Of a stretch of DNA of 53,832 bases, positions 1-9,016 are shown in pieces (the first letter of the stretch is position 1; every line of letters begins with the position of its first letter). The translations under genes and the position numbers were made by a program. A model generated the notes under the pieces. It had not been told where the DNA came from and ran no database searches. It saw nothing but the letters and a program-made list of their open reading frames with translations. The DNA is taken from contig SUWG01000017.1 in the NCBI GenBank assembly GCA_015061625.1, forward strand, positions 1 to 53,832. Direction: 5' to 3'. This DNA is from Lentisphaerota bacterium. GTDB taxonomy: Bacteria; Verrucomicrobiota; Lentisphaeria; Victivallales; Victivallaceae.

Positions 1-113
1 CAAGCATCCCGCGCACTTAACACGCAACGGATTCTTAATATATCACCGGTTTTTACTTTTGCAAGCAGAGAATCAAAGTTTTTTGAACTTTTTTCCCAAC
101 CGGTTATTAAACA

Positions 114-147
114 GCCTCCGTTACACCATTTTCAGCGCAACGGAGGC
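114..147. other. inverted repeat downstream of the esterase gene
   Basis: Perfect 9-bp arms GCCTCCGTT (114-122) and AACGGAGGC (139-147) flank a 16-nt loop, about 60 bp beyond the stop codon of the minus-strand esterase gene. There is no T-run next to it on the minus strand, so it is not a canonical intrinsic terminator. The rest of 1-206 is AT-rich and shows no gene. Confidence 0.4.
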
Positions 148-206
148 ATAATATACCACGTTTCGACAACTTTGCAAGCTTAAAAATAAACTTTTTCTGC
201 TGTTTT

Positions 207-1457
207 TTATTTTTTCAACAACTTACAACCCAAAACCGTCTCTGCCACCGTCAAATAATGATCCCAATCCTGCCACAATATATTATGTGCGCCCGTGCGC
301 AGATGATAACTGACTTCTCCGGTCACATTCACATCCGGTGCCGGATGTTCAGTTACCGGCATTCCTGTCGCTCCAAAAAGCCGGTAAACTTCTGATGCGT
401 GCAATCCCGCCAGAAATTCCCCCTTGGGATCGGCCCACAGATCTTCCGTGGCACTGCCGATGCAAAGGGAACGCGGCGCAATCAATGACAGCAGAAAATG
501 CTGATCAAAGGACAAATCCGCATCCTTGCCGACATATTTATCAAAACCGGAAACAAACCAATGCGGGAAATTGGTCACCAGCACTTCGATATTCTCCCCC
601 AGACACCGCCGGAAAAGTGCCGCCCCGCCGTGGCCGGAATCATTGGAAACCACCACGGAAAATCTCGCATCATTCGCCCCTGCCCACAGTGCCGTCTTGC
701 CCAACCGGGAGTGCCCCGTGACCATCGCCCTGCTGCAATCGATCTTTTCTTCACTGCTCAACACATCCAGCATCCGGCTCAATCCCCATGCCCATGCCCC
801 GATCGCCGAATACTTCGCATTGAGTTCGGCGGGGGATTTTTCCGGATACAGCAGACCATATATACTCTGTTTCCACGCTTCTCCGGCGGCAAAATCCGGG
901 AATATATCATGGTAGCAGACCGTTGCCGAGGCAAATCCGCGCCCGATGACGTTGGCAAATTCCCAACGGTCACTCTGGATGCCCCGCTGCTCTTCCACCC
1001 AACTGCCATCGCATTTTCTGCCGGTCATGATCACATCATTTTCCGGAGAAGCGGCATGGTTGCCCCGGAAATTCAAACCGAGCGTCACCGGCACTTTGCC
1101 TTTGGCATTTTTCGGAATATATAACAGCATAGTCCAGCTGCGGGAATTGCCCCGGTGGGAAAAGGTCATTTTGATCTCTTTGCGGATCGCCCTGCCGTCG
1201 AGCGCATCATCTTTCTCGCTCAAAACTTCGTGTTTCATCATTTCCGGCATCGCCGGAGTTTCACCGAATACCTCACGGCGGTAAAAATCCATGATCTCCG
1301 GACGGCGCAAATTCATCCACTGCCAGGCATTATCCACCCTTTGACCATTATTCATGATCAATGCGGATGGTACTTCGCGCAACGGCACCTTGGCTTCATC
1401 GTAATTGATTTCCGGCAGAATTTGCTCAAGCGTTCTTCTTTCAATCATTTTCAGCAT
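207..1457 (-). CDS. CE15-like alpha/beta hydrolase (glucuronoyl esterase family)
   Basis: About 416 residues with an alpha/beta-hydrolase core. The segment GHSRLGKTALWAGA fits the nucleophile elbow of the CE15 family (G-x-S-R-x-G-K), with Ser as the probable nucleophile, and a late His lies in RTGAHNILWQDWDHY. CE15 enzymes cleave esters between glucuronate of xylan and lignin alcohols. The open frame extends upstream, but that part overlaps the response regulator gene; ATG 1457 follows GGAAAG and is preferred (ATG 1448 is possible). The start overlaps the end of the regulator gene by 17 nt, suggesting translational coupling. No signal peptide is visible, which is odd for a family that is usually exported, so the protein may be cytoplasmic with another ester substrate. 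Family call good; substrate unknown. Confidence 0.75.
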   Translation of the reverse strand: MLKMIERRTLEQILPEINYDEAKVPLREVPSALIMNNGQRVDNAWQWMNLRRPEIMDFYRREVFGETPAMPEMMKHEVLSEKDDALDGRAIRKEIKMTFSHRGNSRSWTMLLYIPKNAKGKVPVTLGLNFRGNHAASPENDVIMTGRKCDGSWVEEQRGIQSDRWEFANVIGRGFASATVCYHDIFPDFAAGEAWKQSIYGLLYPEKSPAELNAKYSAIGAWAWGLSRMLDVLSSEEKIDCSRAMVTGHSRLGKTALWAGANDARFSVVVSNDSGHGGAALFRRCLGENIEVLVTNFPHWFVSGFDKYVGKDADLSFDQHFLLSLIAPRSLCIGSATEDLWADPKGEFLAGLHASEVYRLFGATGMPVTEHPAPDVNVTGEVSYHLRTGAHNILWQDWDHYLTVAETVLGCKLLKK

Positions 1458-2793
1458 CCATGCTTTCCAGCTTACGGTAAAGAGTTCTGCGGCTGATGCC
1501 CAGTTTTCTGGCGGCGGCGGCCCGGTTGTTGCCGCACTCGGCAAGGGCCTTGCGGATCAATTCTTTTTCGGAATTTTCCAGATTCAGCGGATCTTCCGGG
1601 GCTTTTTTTACTGCCGGAGGCGTCTGGAACTCCGGCACATCCGCCGTATCCAACACATTTCCGGTCGCCAGCACCACCATTTTTTCAATGCAGTTGCGCA
1701 ACTCCCGGATGTTGCCCTGCCACTCATTGGCACTCAACATCGCCAACGCTTCCGGAGTGATCCCGGAAATATCTTTCATATTTTCAGCGGCGAATTCTTT
1801 GATGAAAGCATTGACCAATTCCGGTATCTCATCTTTTCTTTCCCGCAACGGCGGCAGATGCAGATCCACCACACTCAAACGGTAAAAGAGATCTTCACGG
1901 AATTCGCCCTTTTCCACCATCGCTTTCAAATCCCGGTTGGTCGCGGCGATCAACCGGAAATCGCTGGTGATCGTCTCACTGCCGCCGAGCCGCTCAAAAC
2001 TGCGGGTTTCCAGCACCCGGAGCAGTTTCACCTGGGTCGCGGCATCGATTTCACCGATCTCATCGAGAAAAATCGTGCCGTGATCGGCCAATTCAAAACG
2101 GCCGCGGCGCATGGCGACTGCATTGGTGAATGCGCCGCGTTCATGGCCGAAAAGTTCATCCTCAAGCAAAGTTGCCGTCAATGCCGCACAATGCACCGCC
2201 ACAAAAAGTCCGGTGCGGTTGCTGTGATCGTGGATGTAACGGGCGATCACCTCTTTCCCGGTGCCGCTTTCCCCCAGAAGCAGAACATTGGATTTGCCCG
2301 GAGCCACCGCCAGAGCCGTTTCATAAACCTTTTTCATCGCCCCGCTTTTGCTGCCGGGGCGGATCATCCGCTCATTATCCGTTTTATTCATGACCGGAGA
2401 GCCGGGGGTATTTTCATTTTCCGGAGTTTTTCCGGCGGCCAGTGCGGCGGCAATGACCTCTTCAAGTTTCGCCAGTTTGATCGGCTTGGTGATGAAGTCA
2501 AATGCCCCGTGTTTCATCGCCGCCACCGCTCCGTCGATCGAACCGTAAGCGGTCATCATGATACATTTGGGCCTTTTCGCTTTGCCGGCGGCGGCATCGA
2601 GTACACTCATACCGTCGGCTTCCGGCATACGCAAATCGGTCAGAATAAGATCGAAATCTTTGGTCTGCAACAACTTTATCGCTTCGGCACCGTTGCCCGC
2701 ACCGGAAACATCAAATTTCCGGCCGAGGAACTCCACCAGCGTTTCTCTGGTATTGAATTCGTCATCGACGATCAACAGTGCCGGGCGACTCAT
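1441..2793 (-). CDS. NtrC-family sigma-54-dependent response regulator
   Basis: 450 residues in three domains. The receiver (about 1-120) has the acidic pair D10/D11, phospho-acceptor D53 in LTDLRMP and the lysine of ITKP. The AAA+ domain (about 145-370) has Walker A GESGTGKE, Walker B FLDEIGE and RLIAATNRDL. The C-terminal Fis-type helix-turn-helix is NNRAAAARKLGISRRTLYRKL. The sigma-54 contact loop reads GAFTNA instead of the usual GAFTGA. No histidine kinase lies next to it, so its partner is elsewhere. The ATG follows the argS TAA by one base, so it is probably co-transcribed with argS, manA and the thioesterase gene, an unusual place for a two-component regulator. Confidence 0.93.
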   Translation of the reverse strand: MSRPALLIVDDEFNTRETLVEFLGRKFDVSGAGNGAEAIKLLQTKDFDLILTDLRMPEADGMSVLDAAAGKAKRPKCIMMTAYGSIDGAVAAMKHGAFDFITKPIKLAKLEEVIAAALAAGKTPENENTPGSPVMNKTDNERMIRPGSKSGAMKKVYETALAVAPGKSNVLLLGESGTGKEVIARYIHDHSNRTGLFVAVHCAALTATLLEDELFGHERGAFTNAVAMRRGRFELADHGTIFLDEIGEIDAATQVKLLRVLETRSFERLGGSETITSDFRLIAATNRDLKAMVEKGEFREDLFYRLSVVDLHLPPLRERKDEIPELVNAFIKEFAAENMKDISGITPEALAMLSANEWQGNIRELRNCIEKMVVLATGNVLDTADVPEFQTPPAVKKAPEDPLNLENSEKELIRKALAECGNNRAAAARKLGISRRTLYRKLESMDAEND

Positions 2794-2794
2794 C

Positions 2795-4576
2795 TTACAT
2801 AGCCTCCGGAATACCGATGGTCAGAGTATGCAATCCGTCGGCAATCACCGTTTTGACCGCATCGGCCAGCGACAGACGGGCGGTGACCAGAGCATCGTCA
2901 CCGGCACTCAACACCGGACAATCCCGGTAGAAACGGTTGAATGCTTTGGCCAATTCCAGCAGATACTCCACCAGACCGGAACAATCCCGCTTGCTTGCGG
3001 CAGTCTGCAAAACCTGGGGATAGAAGAAAAGTTTTACTGCAATATCCCGCTCCGCCGGAGTGCCGAGCAGACTCCAGTCGGCATTTTTGACCGGCACAAA
3101 ACCTTTTTCCGCCGCTTTGCGCTCGATGGAAGCGATACGGGTGGCGACATACTGGACATAAGGCCCGGTGTCACCCTCAAAACGCACGGAAGCCGCCGGA
3201 TCAAAGGTGATGGTGGTTTTGGGATTGAATTTAAGCAACATGAATTTCAATGCACCCAGACCGATGATTTCTCCGCGTTCAGTCAGAGATTCAGCGGAAA
3301 CCTCTTCACCGCTGCGCTCGGCACAGGCATTGCGCGCCAACTGCGACATTTCATCGAAAAGGTCGTCGGCATCGACCACCGTACCTTCCCGGCTTTTCAT
3401 TCTGCCGTTGGGCAGATTGACCATGCCGTAAGAGAGGTGATAAAGATCTTTTGCCCACTCAAAACCGAGGCGTTTCATGATTTCAAAAAGCATCTGGAAG
3501 TGAAGATTCTGCTCGTCACCGACCACCCAGATCATGCTTTCCGGCTGATAATCATCATATTTTTTCCTGGTCGTACCGATATCCTGTGTGATGTAAACGC
3601 TCGTGCCATCGGAGCGCAGAACCACTTTTTTGCCCATTTTACCCAGATCACAGATCACCGCACCATCTTCCCGATGGGTGAAAACGCCCTTTTCCAGACC
3701 GGAAGCGATGATATCTTTACCCAAAAGATAGGTTTCGCTTTCCAGATAGGTGTGATCGAAGTTGATCCCCATGCGTTTGTAGGTTTCGGCGAAACCGGCA
3801 AAAACCCAGTTATTCATCATCTGCCACAACTCACGCACTTCCGGCACACCGGCTTCCCAATCCTGCAGCATTTTCTGGGTGGCCTGACCGATTTCGGTTT
3901 CCAGAAAGAGATCTTCGGAATCTTTATCAGCCAATTCCGGTTTTTCCGCCCGCAATTTTTTGATCTCATCGGAAAGCATTTTGTTGTATTCAACATAGAA
4001 ATCGCCGACCAGATGATCGCCCTTGATACCGGTATTTTCCGGATCGCGGCCATTGCCTGTCCGCTGATAGCAGAGCATGGATTTGCAAATATGGATGCCG
4101 CGGTCATTGACCAGATTGATTTCGATGACATCATGACCGACTCTTTTGAGCAATGCACCCAGAGCCATACCCAGAGTGTTGTTGCGCACATGACCGAGAT
4201 GCTGGGGCTTGTTGGTATTGGGGGCGGAAAATTCGATCAGGACTCTTTTGCGTTCACTTTCCGGCAAAATCCCCCGGTCAAGCAGAGCCTGCGGATCGGC
4301 GGCACCGCCCTGATGGAGAGCGGCAGGTTTCAAAGTAATATTGACGAATGCCTTGACTGCGGTGACACTTTCCACATCCTGATGGGAATTGAGAAATTCC
4401 ACGATGGTGTTGGCCGCCGCCATGGGATTGCCGCAAAATTTACCGATGCGGAAACAATTCAAGGTAAAGTCGCCCTGCTGACCGGCAGGACAGGCTTCCA
4501 GAGAAAGGGTGCTTACCGCCGGATAGTTGGGGAAATTCCGGCGCAGATGCGCTTCAAGATCGAGCAAGAAATTCAT
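2795..4576 (-). CDS. argS: arginyl-tRNA synthetase
   Basis: 593 residues, close to the usual class I ArgRS length. It charges tRNA-Arg in the cytoplasm. The N-terminal Add1 domain (about 1-110) is followed by the HIGH-type signature in APNTNKPQHLGHVRN; the KMSKS-equivalent region is MKSREGTVVDADDL, the atypical form of this enzyme. The C-terminal DALR anticodon-binding domain includes ALAKAFNRFYRDCPVL-like helices. The ATG has AGGATATAAG upstream. It lies between manA and the response regulator gene on the same strand. Confidence 0.97.
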   Translation of the reverse strand: MNFLLDLEAHLRRNFPNYPAVSTLSLEACPAGQQGDFTLNCFRIGKFCGNPMAAANTIVEFLNSHQDVESVTAVKAFVNITLKPAALHQGGAADPQALLDRGILPESERKRVLIEFSAPNTNKPQHLGHVRNNTLGMALGALLKRVGHDVIEINLVNDRGIHICKSMLCYQRTGNGRDPENTGIKGDHLVGDFYVEYNKMLSDEIKKLRAEKPELADKDSEDLFLETEIGQATQKMLQDWEAGVPEVRELWQMMNNWVFAGFAETYKRMGINFDHTYLESETYLLGKDIIASGLEKGVFTHREDGAVICDLGKMGKKVVLRSDGTSVYITQDIGTTRKKYDDYQPESMIWVVGDEQNLHFQMLFEIMKRLGFEWAKDLYHLSYGMVNLPNGRMKSREGTVVDADDLFDEMSQLARNACAERSGEEVSAESLTERGEIIGLGALKFMLLKFNPKTTITFDPAASVRFEGDTGPYVQYVATRIASIERKAAEKGFVPVKNADWSLLGTPAERDIAVKLFFYPQVLQTAASKRDCSGLVEYLLELAKAFNRFYRDCPVLSAGDDALVTARLSLADAVKTVIADGLHTLTIGIPEAM

Positions 4577-4605
4577 ATCTTATATCCTATTATATAATAT
4601 ATATG

Positions 4606-5616
4606 TTAAAGCGTGGTTTTGACAATAACGGCCTCATCAGTATCCAGCGGTTCGATGGAGTAGCGGCCGAAACAGGCGGGGATCAACACCGTTTCCCCCG
4701 GAATGATTTCGGCGGTAAGTTCCTCCCGGCCGATACGGAATTTGCCCTTGACCGCCGTAAGCAGATGGAAAGATTCACCGGAACCGGTATCATCTCCCCA
4801 GGCACTGCACAGACGCAGATCGGAAACCTTGAAAAACGGACAGAGTTTGACCACATCGAATTTGCGGTTGAAATTTTTGGTGCCGACCGCTCCCGCCACC
4901 CTCGGACTGGTGCGGTTGGTGAAGTTGATCGACTTCAACCCCTGCTCTTTATGCAAGGTACGCGGCTTGCCGTCAGTTCCCAGTCGGCCCCAGTCATTGA
5001 CGCGGTAGGTGGTGTCGCTATTCTGCTGGATCTCCAGGATCAGATTGCCGGCCCCGATGGCGTGCAGAGTGCCGGAAGTAATAAAATAGGCATCACCGGA
5101 TTGGGATGGATAAGTTTGCATCAGACGTTCAACATCCGGAGAATCAAGCATATCCATCAATTCTATCTTGGTGGCGCGCCCGCTCAAACCGGCAAAAATT
5201 TTGGCTCCGGGCCGGGAGGAGATGACATACCACATTTCCGTTTTCGGTTCGGCCCCGTTGCCCAGCAATTCGCACGCCTTTTCGTCGGGGTGGACTTGCA
5301 AACTCAATCTTTCACCGGCATCAATTAATTTCACCATCAAAGGGAAATTCTTTTTGCCGATAGCCTTGACCCCGACCAGACGGGAACCGTAAAATGCCAT
5401 CAACTGATTCAAAGTTGCTCCGGATAATTCGCCGTTGGCGACGACACTTTTGACCTCATCCCGATCGACCAATTCCCACGATTCGCCGATGGGGGCATCG
5501 TGAGGGGGCAGTTGCCGGTCAAGCACTTCGCTCATCATTGTACCGCCCCAGACCCGCTCCATGTAGATCGGATGAAACTTCAATGGATACAATTTTTCAT
5601 ATTCGATGAACTTCAC
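4606..5616 (-). CDS. manA: type I mannose-6-phosphate isomerase
   Basis: 336 residues. It interconverts mannose-6-phosphate and fructose-6-phosphate. Zinc-ligand motifs of the cupin-fold family are present: SLQVHPDEKA (Gln and His), PKTEMWYV (Glu) and SGTLHAIGAG (His). The start is set to GTG 5616, because AAGGAG lies 8 nt upstream and the GTGA overlaps the thioesterase stop by 4 nt, a classic coupled junction; an in-frame ATG at 5646 lies inside the upstream gene and has no such site. The short bacterial form (about 320-340 residues) fits. Confidence 0.93.
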   Translation of the reverse strand: MKFIEYEKLYPLKFHPIYMERVWGGTMMSEVLDRQLPPHDAPIGESWELVDRDEVKSVVANGELSGATLNQLMAFYGSRLVGVKAIGKKNFPLMVKLIDAGERLSLQVHPDEKACELLGNGAEPKTEMWYVISSRPGAKIFAGLSGRATKIELMDMLDSPDVERLMQTYPSQSGDAYFITSGTLHAIGAGNLILEIQQNSDTTYRVNDWGRLGTDGKPRTLHKEQGLKSINFTNRTSPRVAGAVGTKNFNRKFDVVKLCPFFKVSDLRLCSAWGDDTGSGESFHLLTAVKGKFRIGREELTAEIIPGETVLIPACFGRYSIEPLDTDEAVIVKTTL

Positions 5617-6032
5617 TTTTCCAACTCCTTTCCGGGATAAAGACACTTTTCACAATATTCCGCCATCCACTCCGGCAAACGGGTGATTTTGAATTCTCTA
5701 TTGACACACGCCAGCACCACATAACCTTTGGCCAGCAATTCTTCGCCCCGCCGAACTTCGGTATTGAGTTTGACTTTTACTCTTGAATATTCATCAACAT
5801 AGGAGCGGAAGGTCAAAAGATCGTCATACTTCGCACTGCTGTAATATTTGCAATGCGCTTCGGATACCGGCAGGATGATCCCCTTTTCCTCCATCAGCGA
5901 GTAGGGCATACCGATCGCCCGGAACATCTCTGTGCGGCTGCGTTCAAAATATTCCAGATAGTTGGCATAATAGACCACGCCCATCTGGTCGGTATCCGCA
6001 TAAGGCACACGGTACTCCATATCGTAATACAT
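5613..6032 (-). CDS. YbgC/FadM-type acyl-CoA thioesterase (4HBT hotdog fold)
   Basis: 139 residues, the usual size of a single hotdog domain. The N-terminal YADTDQMGVVYYANYLEYFERSRTEMFR matches the YbgC-type 4-hydroxybenzoyl-CoA thioesterase signature, with the catalytic Asp in DTDQMG. It should hydrolyse short or medium acyl-CoA thioesters in the cytoplasm; the substrate cannot be read from the sequence. A good ribosome binding site (GGGAG, 7 nt) precedes the ATG. It is the first gene of the run thioesterase-manA-argS-regulator-esterase. Confidence 0.9.
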   Translation of the reverse strand: MYYDMEYRVPYADTDQMGVVYYANYLEYFERSRTEMFRAIGMPYSLMEEKGIILPVSEAHCKYYSSAKYDDLLTFRSYVDEYSRVKVKLNTEVRRGEELLAKGYVVLACVNREFKITRLPEWMAEYCEKCLYPGKELEK

Positions 6033-6138
6033 GGCAATTCTCCCTGTAATAAATGCAGTTTATATACTTATATATAAGATAGTCTGTATAACCTGATTTT
6101 TCAAGTTTTTTACTGACAAAAAGCACCTTTCGCCAATG

Positions 6139-6164
6139 AAAAAACGCCCGGCATCAACCGGGCG
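6139..6164 (-). terminator. intrinsic terminator
   Basis: 7-bp arms CGCCCGG/CCGGGCG with a 6-nt loop, followed on the minus strand by six T. It lies 28 bp past the stop of the unknown gene ending at 6192 and insulates it from the thioesterase operon. Confidence 0.85.
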
Positions 6165-6191
6165 GATAATTTAACATCGTATGATAAAAAA

Positions 6192-6674
6192 TCATACGCA
6201 ACCTTTGCCGAATCCCAATTCCAGCAAATCTGAAGCAGAATACTCCAGACAATCCCATTCCGAGCCGCTGTAAACATTTTTTCCGTCACTGGAAATGCCG
6301 CTGACAGTTTCAAAATGCCATGTTTTTTTCAATACCGGATATTCTCTTGATTTAAATTTCAAAGTTTTACCGATCAGGGAGATCATTTCATCCTGGCTCA
6401 ACAAATACGCATCCGGATCACAATTCAAAGTCAGAGAAAGCCGGTCTTTAAGATAATTGAAATGACGCAACCGGCGTAACTGCCATTTCCTTGCCGGCAG
6501 CGTTTCTTCCGGAGTAAAAGCTTTACGCTTCTCAAATTTCAACCGGAGAGCCTCTGCATAACTCGATGGATATCCCTTATTAAGTTCTTCCAAACGGGTG
6601 ATTGCACAACGCACCCTGTTACGGCAAATCAGCCAATTAACGACATTTTGGGGGAGATTGGGGGTGATAACCAT
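6192..6674 (-). CDS. hypothetical protein, 160 residues
   Basis: Not recognised. The protein is basic in its first two-thirds (RNRVRCAITRLEELNKG, RKWQLRRLRHFNYLKDRLSL) and ends in a more acidic stretch with WDCLEYSASDLLELGFGKG. No signal peptide or membrane segment. A strong ribosome binding site (GGAAGG, 6 nt before ATG 6674) and a clean intrinsic terminator downstream support a real single-gene transcript. The Arg/Lys-rich N-terminal half could bind nucleic acid, but that is only a guess from composition. Confidence 0.7.
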   Translation of the reverse strand: MVITPNLPQNVVNWLICRNRVRCAITRLEELNKGYPSSYAEALRLKFEKRKAFTPEETLPARKWQLRRLRHFNYLKDRLSLTLNCDPDAYLLSQDEMISLIGKTLKFKSREYPVLKKTWHFETVSGISSDGKNVYSGSEWDCLEYSASDLLELGFGKGCV

Positions 6675-7019
6675 TTTGTGCCTTCCTTTCTTTTTAATTT
6701 AAAGGCTGACACACCAAGAGGCGGTGATGGCTGCGATAAAAAAACGGATAACCTGACCGCAGATAAAACTCCGCACAGTCAGGTCATCCGGATTTGGATC
6801 TTTTAAGCCATCCGGATAATTTTTTTGACCGTTTCCGATCCGCATCCGCCTGAAAAAACATTTTTCAAGCGATTCACCGTGGGTATCCGACCTCGGTTGA
6901 CAGGCATCCATTTGATGCCACTCCTGATGCATTCTTTTATTAAGATAACCCCGGAATAGATAAATTTCAAATCATCCGGGTAAAATTTCTTAAGATGATC
7001 CAACAAAACCAATGGTGTT
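6675..7019. other. 345-bp gap without a convincing gene
   Basis: Two short minus-strand frames lie here (6699-6932; 6803-7012 with a TTG start) but have no ribosome binding site or recognisable content. An imperfect inverted repeat CGGATAACCTGAC/GTCAGGTCATCCG lies near 6752-6791 and could end or process the paaK transcript from upstream. CATCCGG-like words recur several times. Confidence 0.4.
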
Positions 7020-8336
7020 TCAGTTTTTGATCCGCTGATCGAGGACGCGTTTGGCTTTGCCTTCGCTGCGGGCGATGGTTTGCGGGGCGACCAGTTTGAC
7101 CCGGATGCGCAGACCGATGACGGATTCGACCGCTTTGGAAATATTTTTCTGCAGGGCTTCCAGATCTTTGACCTGATCGGAGAATGCTTCGGGGCTGATT
7201 TCCACCTGAACTTCGATACTATCCATACCTTTTTCGGTGGTAAGGATGATCAGATAGTTAGCGGTCACGCCCGGCACGGTGAGCAGAGCGGATTCGATCT
7301 GTGACGGGAAGACATTCACGCCGCGGATGATAAACATATCATCACTGCGGGCGGAAATGCGGTCGATCCGGCGGATGGTACGTCCGCATTTGCAAGGTTC
7401 GGCGATGATGCGGGTCAAATCTCTGGTGCGGTAACGGATCATGGGCATAGCGTATTTGCTCAAGGTGGTCAGCACCAATTCGCCCATTTCGCCATCGGGC
7501 AGGACTTCACCGGTATCCGGATCGATGATTTCGGGGTAGAAGTGATCTTCAAAGACGTGCATACCCTGATGTTCGGTACATTCGATCGCCACGCCGGGGC
7601 CGATGATTTCGGAAAGTCCGTAGATATCGAAAGCCTCGATACCGGCACCTTTTTCGAGTTGTTCACGCATACCCTGTGACCACGGTTCGGCGCCGAAAAT
7701 ACCCACCCGGATCGGCAGTTCCCGCATATCGATACCGGCGAGGTTGGCCTGTTCGATCAGATGGAGGAAGTAACTGGGGGTACAGCAGATGCCGTTGACG
7801 CCGAAATCGCGCATCAGCATCACCTGACGCTGGGTATTGCCGACGGAAGCCGGCACCACGGTTGCGCCCAAAGCTTCGCTGCCGCAATGTGCGCCCAGAC
7901 CGCCGGTAAAAAGACCGTAACCGTAAGCGATCTGGATGATATCATTTCTGGATAAACCGGCACCGGCCAGACCGCGTTTCATAACTTCGGCCCAGACATC
8001 CAGATCTTCTTTGGTGTAGGCAACGACGATCGGTTTGCCGGTTGTGCCGCTGGAAGCGTGAAGGCGCACGACTTCGCTCATCGGCACAGCGCACAAGCCG
8101 AATGGATAGGTGTCACGCAAATCGATTTTTTTGGAAAACGGCAACTTTTGGATATCTTTCAAATCTTTGATATCAGCCGGTTTGATGCCCGAATCATCCA
8201 TACGCTTGCGGAAAAATTCCACATTTTTGTAAGCGTGAGCCACGATATTCTGCAGGCGGCTCAACTGGATACTGCGCAGATCTCCGACCGGCATGAAGTC
8301 GGCGGCACAACAACTGTCATAATTTTTACAGCTCAT
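7020..8336 (-). CDS. paaK: phenylacetate-CoA ligase family protein
   Basis: 438 residues, typical for PaaK-type AMP-forming ligases. It activates an aryl acid (classically phenylacetate) with ATP and CoA. Motifs: P-loop LHASSGTTGKPIVV, YGLSEIIGPG for adenylate binding, YRTRDLTRI, and a C-terminal subdomain with RSDDMFIIRGVNVFPSQIE. In anaerobes such enzymes often act with 2-oxoacid ferredoxin oxidoreductases in amino-acid catabolism, but none is adjacent here, so the physiological substrate is open. The ATG follows GGAGAG. The gene appears to stand alone. Confidence 0.92.
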   Translation of the reverse strand: MSCKNYDSCCAADFMPVGDLRSIQLSRLQNIVAHAYKNVEFFRKRMDDSGIKPADIKDLKDIQKLPFSKKIDLRDTYPFGLCAVPMSEVVRLHASSGTTGKPIVVAYTKEDLDVWAEVMKRGLAGAGLSRNDIIQIAYGYGLFTGGLGAHCGSEALGATVVPASVGNTQRQVMLMRDFGVNGICCTPSYFLHLIEQANLAGIDMRELPIRVGIFGAEPWSQGMREQLEKGAGIEAFDIYGLSEIIGPGVAIECTEHQGMHVFEDHFYPEIIDPDTGEVLPDGEMGELVLTTLSKYAMPMIRYRTRDLTRIIAEPCKCGRTIRRIDRISARSDDMFIIRGVNVFPSQIESALLTVPGVTANYLIILTTEKGMDSIEVQVEISPEAFSDQVKDLEALQKNISKAVESVIGLRIRVKLVAPQTIARSEGKAKRVLDQRIKN

Positions 8337-8419
8337 TTTCTCTCCATTTTCCTGAATATCCGGATAATAACATTTATTTTTTTAATGTAGCATATTTTTT
8401 TCCGCATTGCAAGCATATT

Positions 8420-9016
8420 TTACGGCTTTGCGGTCACATATTCATAATAACTTTCCATAATTTCCTGCACATACTCTCTGGTGCCGGGATAATCGATGCG
8501 CCGCAGAACGTCATCTCTGGGATCATCCGGTTTCCAGCGGGCGGTATTTCTGGCTCCGGCATTGTATTCGGCCAGTGCCAGATGCATGGCGTAACGGTAG
8601 TTTGCCCATTTGCGCATGGCGCGCGCCAGATACCAGCAGCCGATATCCAGATTGGTGCGCACATTGAAAAGTTCTTCACGGGATGGTGCGGCGCATTTGT
8701 TGACCCTTGCCCATTCGGCGACGGCACCTTGAGGTAATATTTGCATCAGACCGATCTCACCGGCTTTGCCGGTTGCTCTGACATTGAAACGGCTCTCTCT
8801 TTTCACCACGGCCCGAACCAATTCCGGCGGCAAACCATGTTTGTTTGCCGCTTCCTGTATCTCGGCGGCATAAAGCGTATCATCGCATAAGATGCTTTCG
8901 ATCTGTTCCCGGCCGCCCAGCCGCATTTGCCAGTACCAGACTGCAGATGCGGCAAACAAAAGCAGGAACGCCGTTACCAGCAGAATCATTCCCCATGATT
9001 TGCGTTTTTTTTTCAA
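8420..9016 (-). CDS. membrane-anchored lytic transglycosylase (SLT domain)
   Basis: 198 residues. An N-terminal membrane anchor (about 9-30) is followed by one goose-type lysozyme/SLT domain (about 50-190). The motifs are complete: catalytic Glu in VVKRESRFN, GEIGLMQI, and ALAEYNAG. It should cleave peptidoglycan glycan strands in the periplasm. The start is TTG 9016 in a TTGA overlap with the stop of the upstream exported protein; GGTGAT upstream is the only Shine-Dalgarno-like sequence. The coupling suggests the two proteins act together at the envelope. Confidence 0.9.
   Translation of the reverse strand: MKKKRKSWGMILLVTAFLLLFAASAVWYWQMRLGGREQIESILCDDTLYAAEIQEAANKHGLPPELVRAVVKRESRFNVRATGKAGEIGLMQILPQGAVAEWARVNKCAAPSREELFNVRTNLDIGCWYLARAMRKWANYRYAMHLALAEYNAGARNTARWKPDDPRDDVLRRIDYPGTREYVQEIMESYYEYVTAKP

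Noticed and set aside
1458..1544. Longer N-terminus for the CE15-like esterase
   Set aside because: The extension lies inside the regulator gene, has Pro-rich nonsense composition and no start signal.
2558..4597. 679-codon plus-strand frame opposite argS, and similar long frames opposite aspS and the response regulator
   Set aside because: Antisense shadows of well-identified genes caused by codon bias; no recognisable protein and no ribosome binding sites.
6699..7012. Two small minus-strand frames between paaK and the unknown gene at 6192
   Set aside because: One needs a TTG start, neither has a ribosome binding site, and no recognisable sequence is seen.
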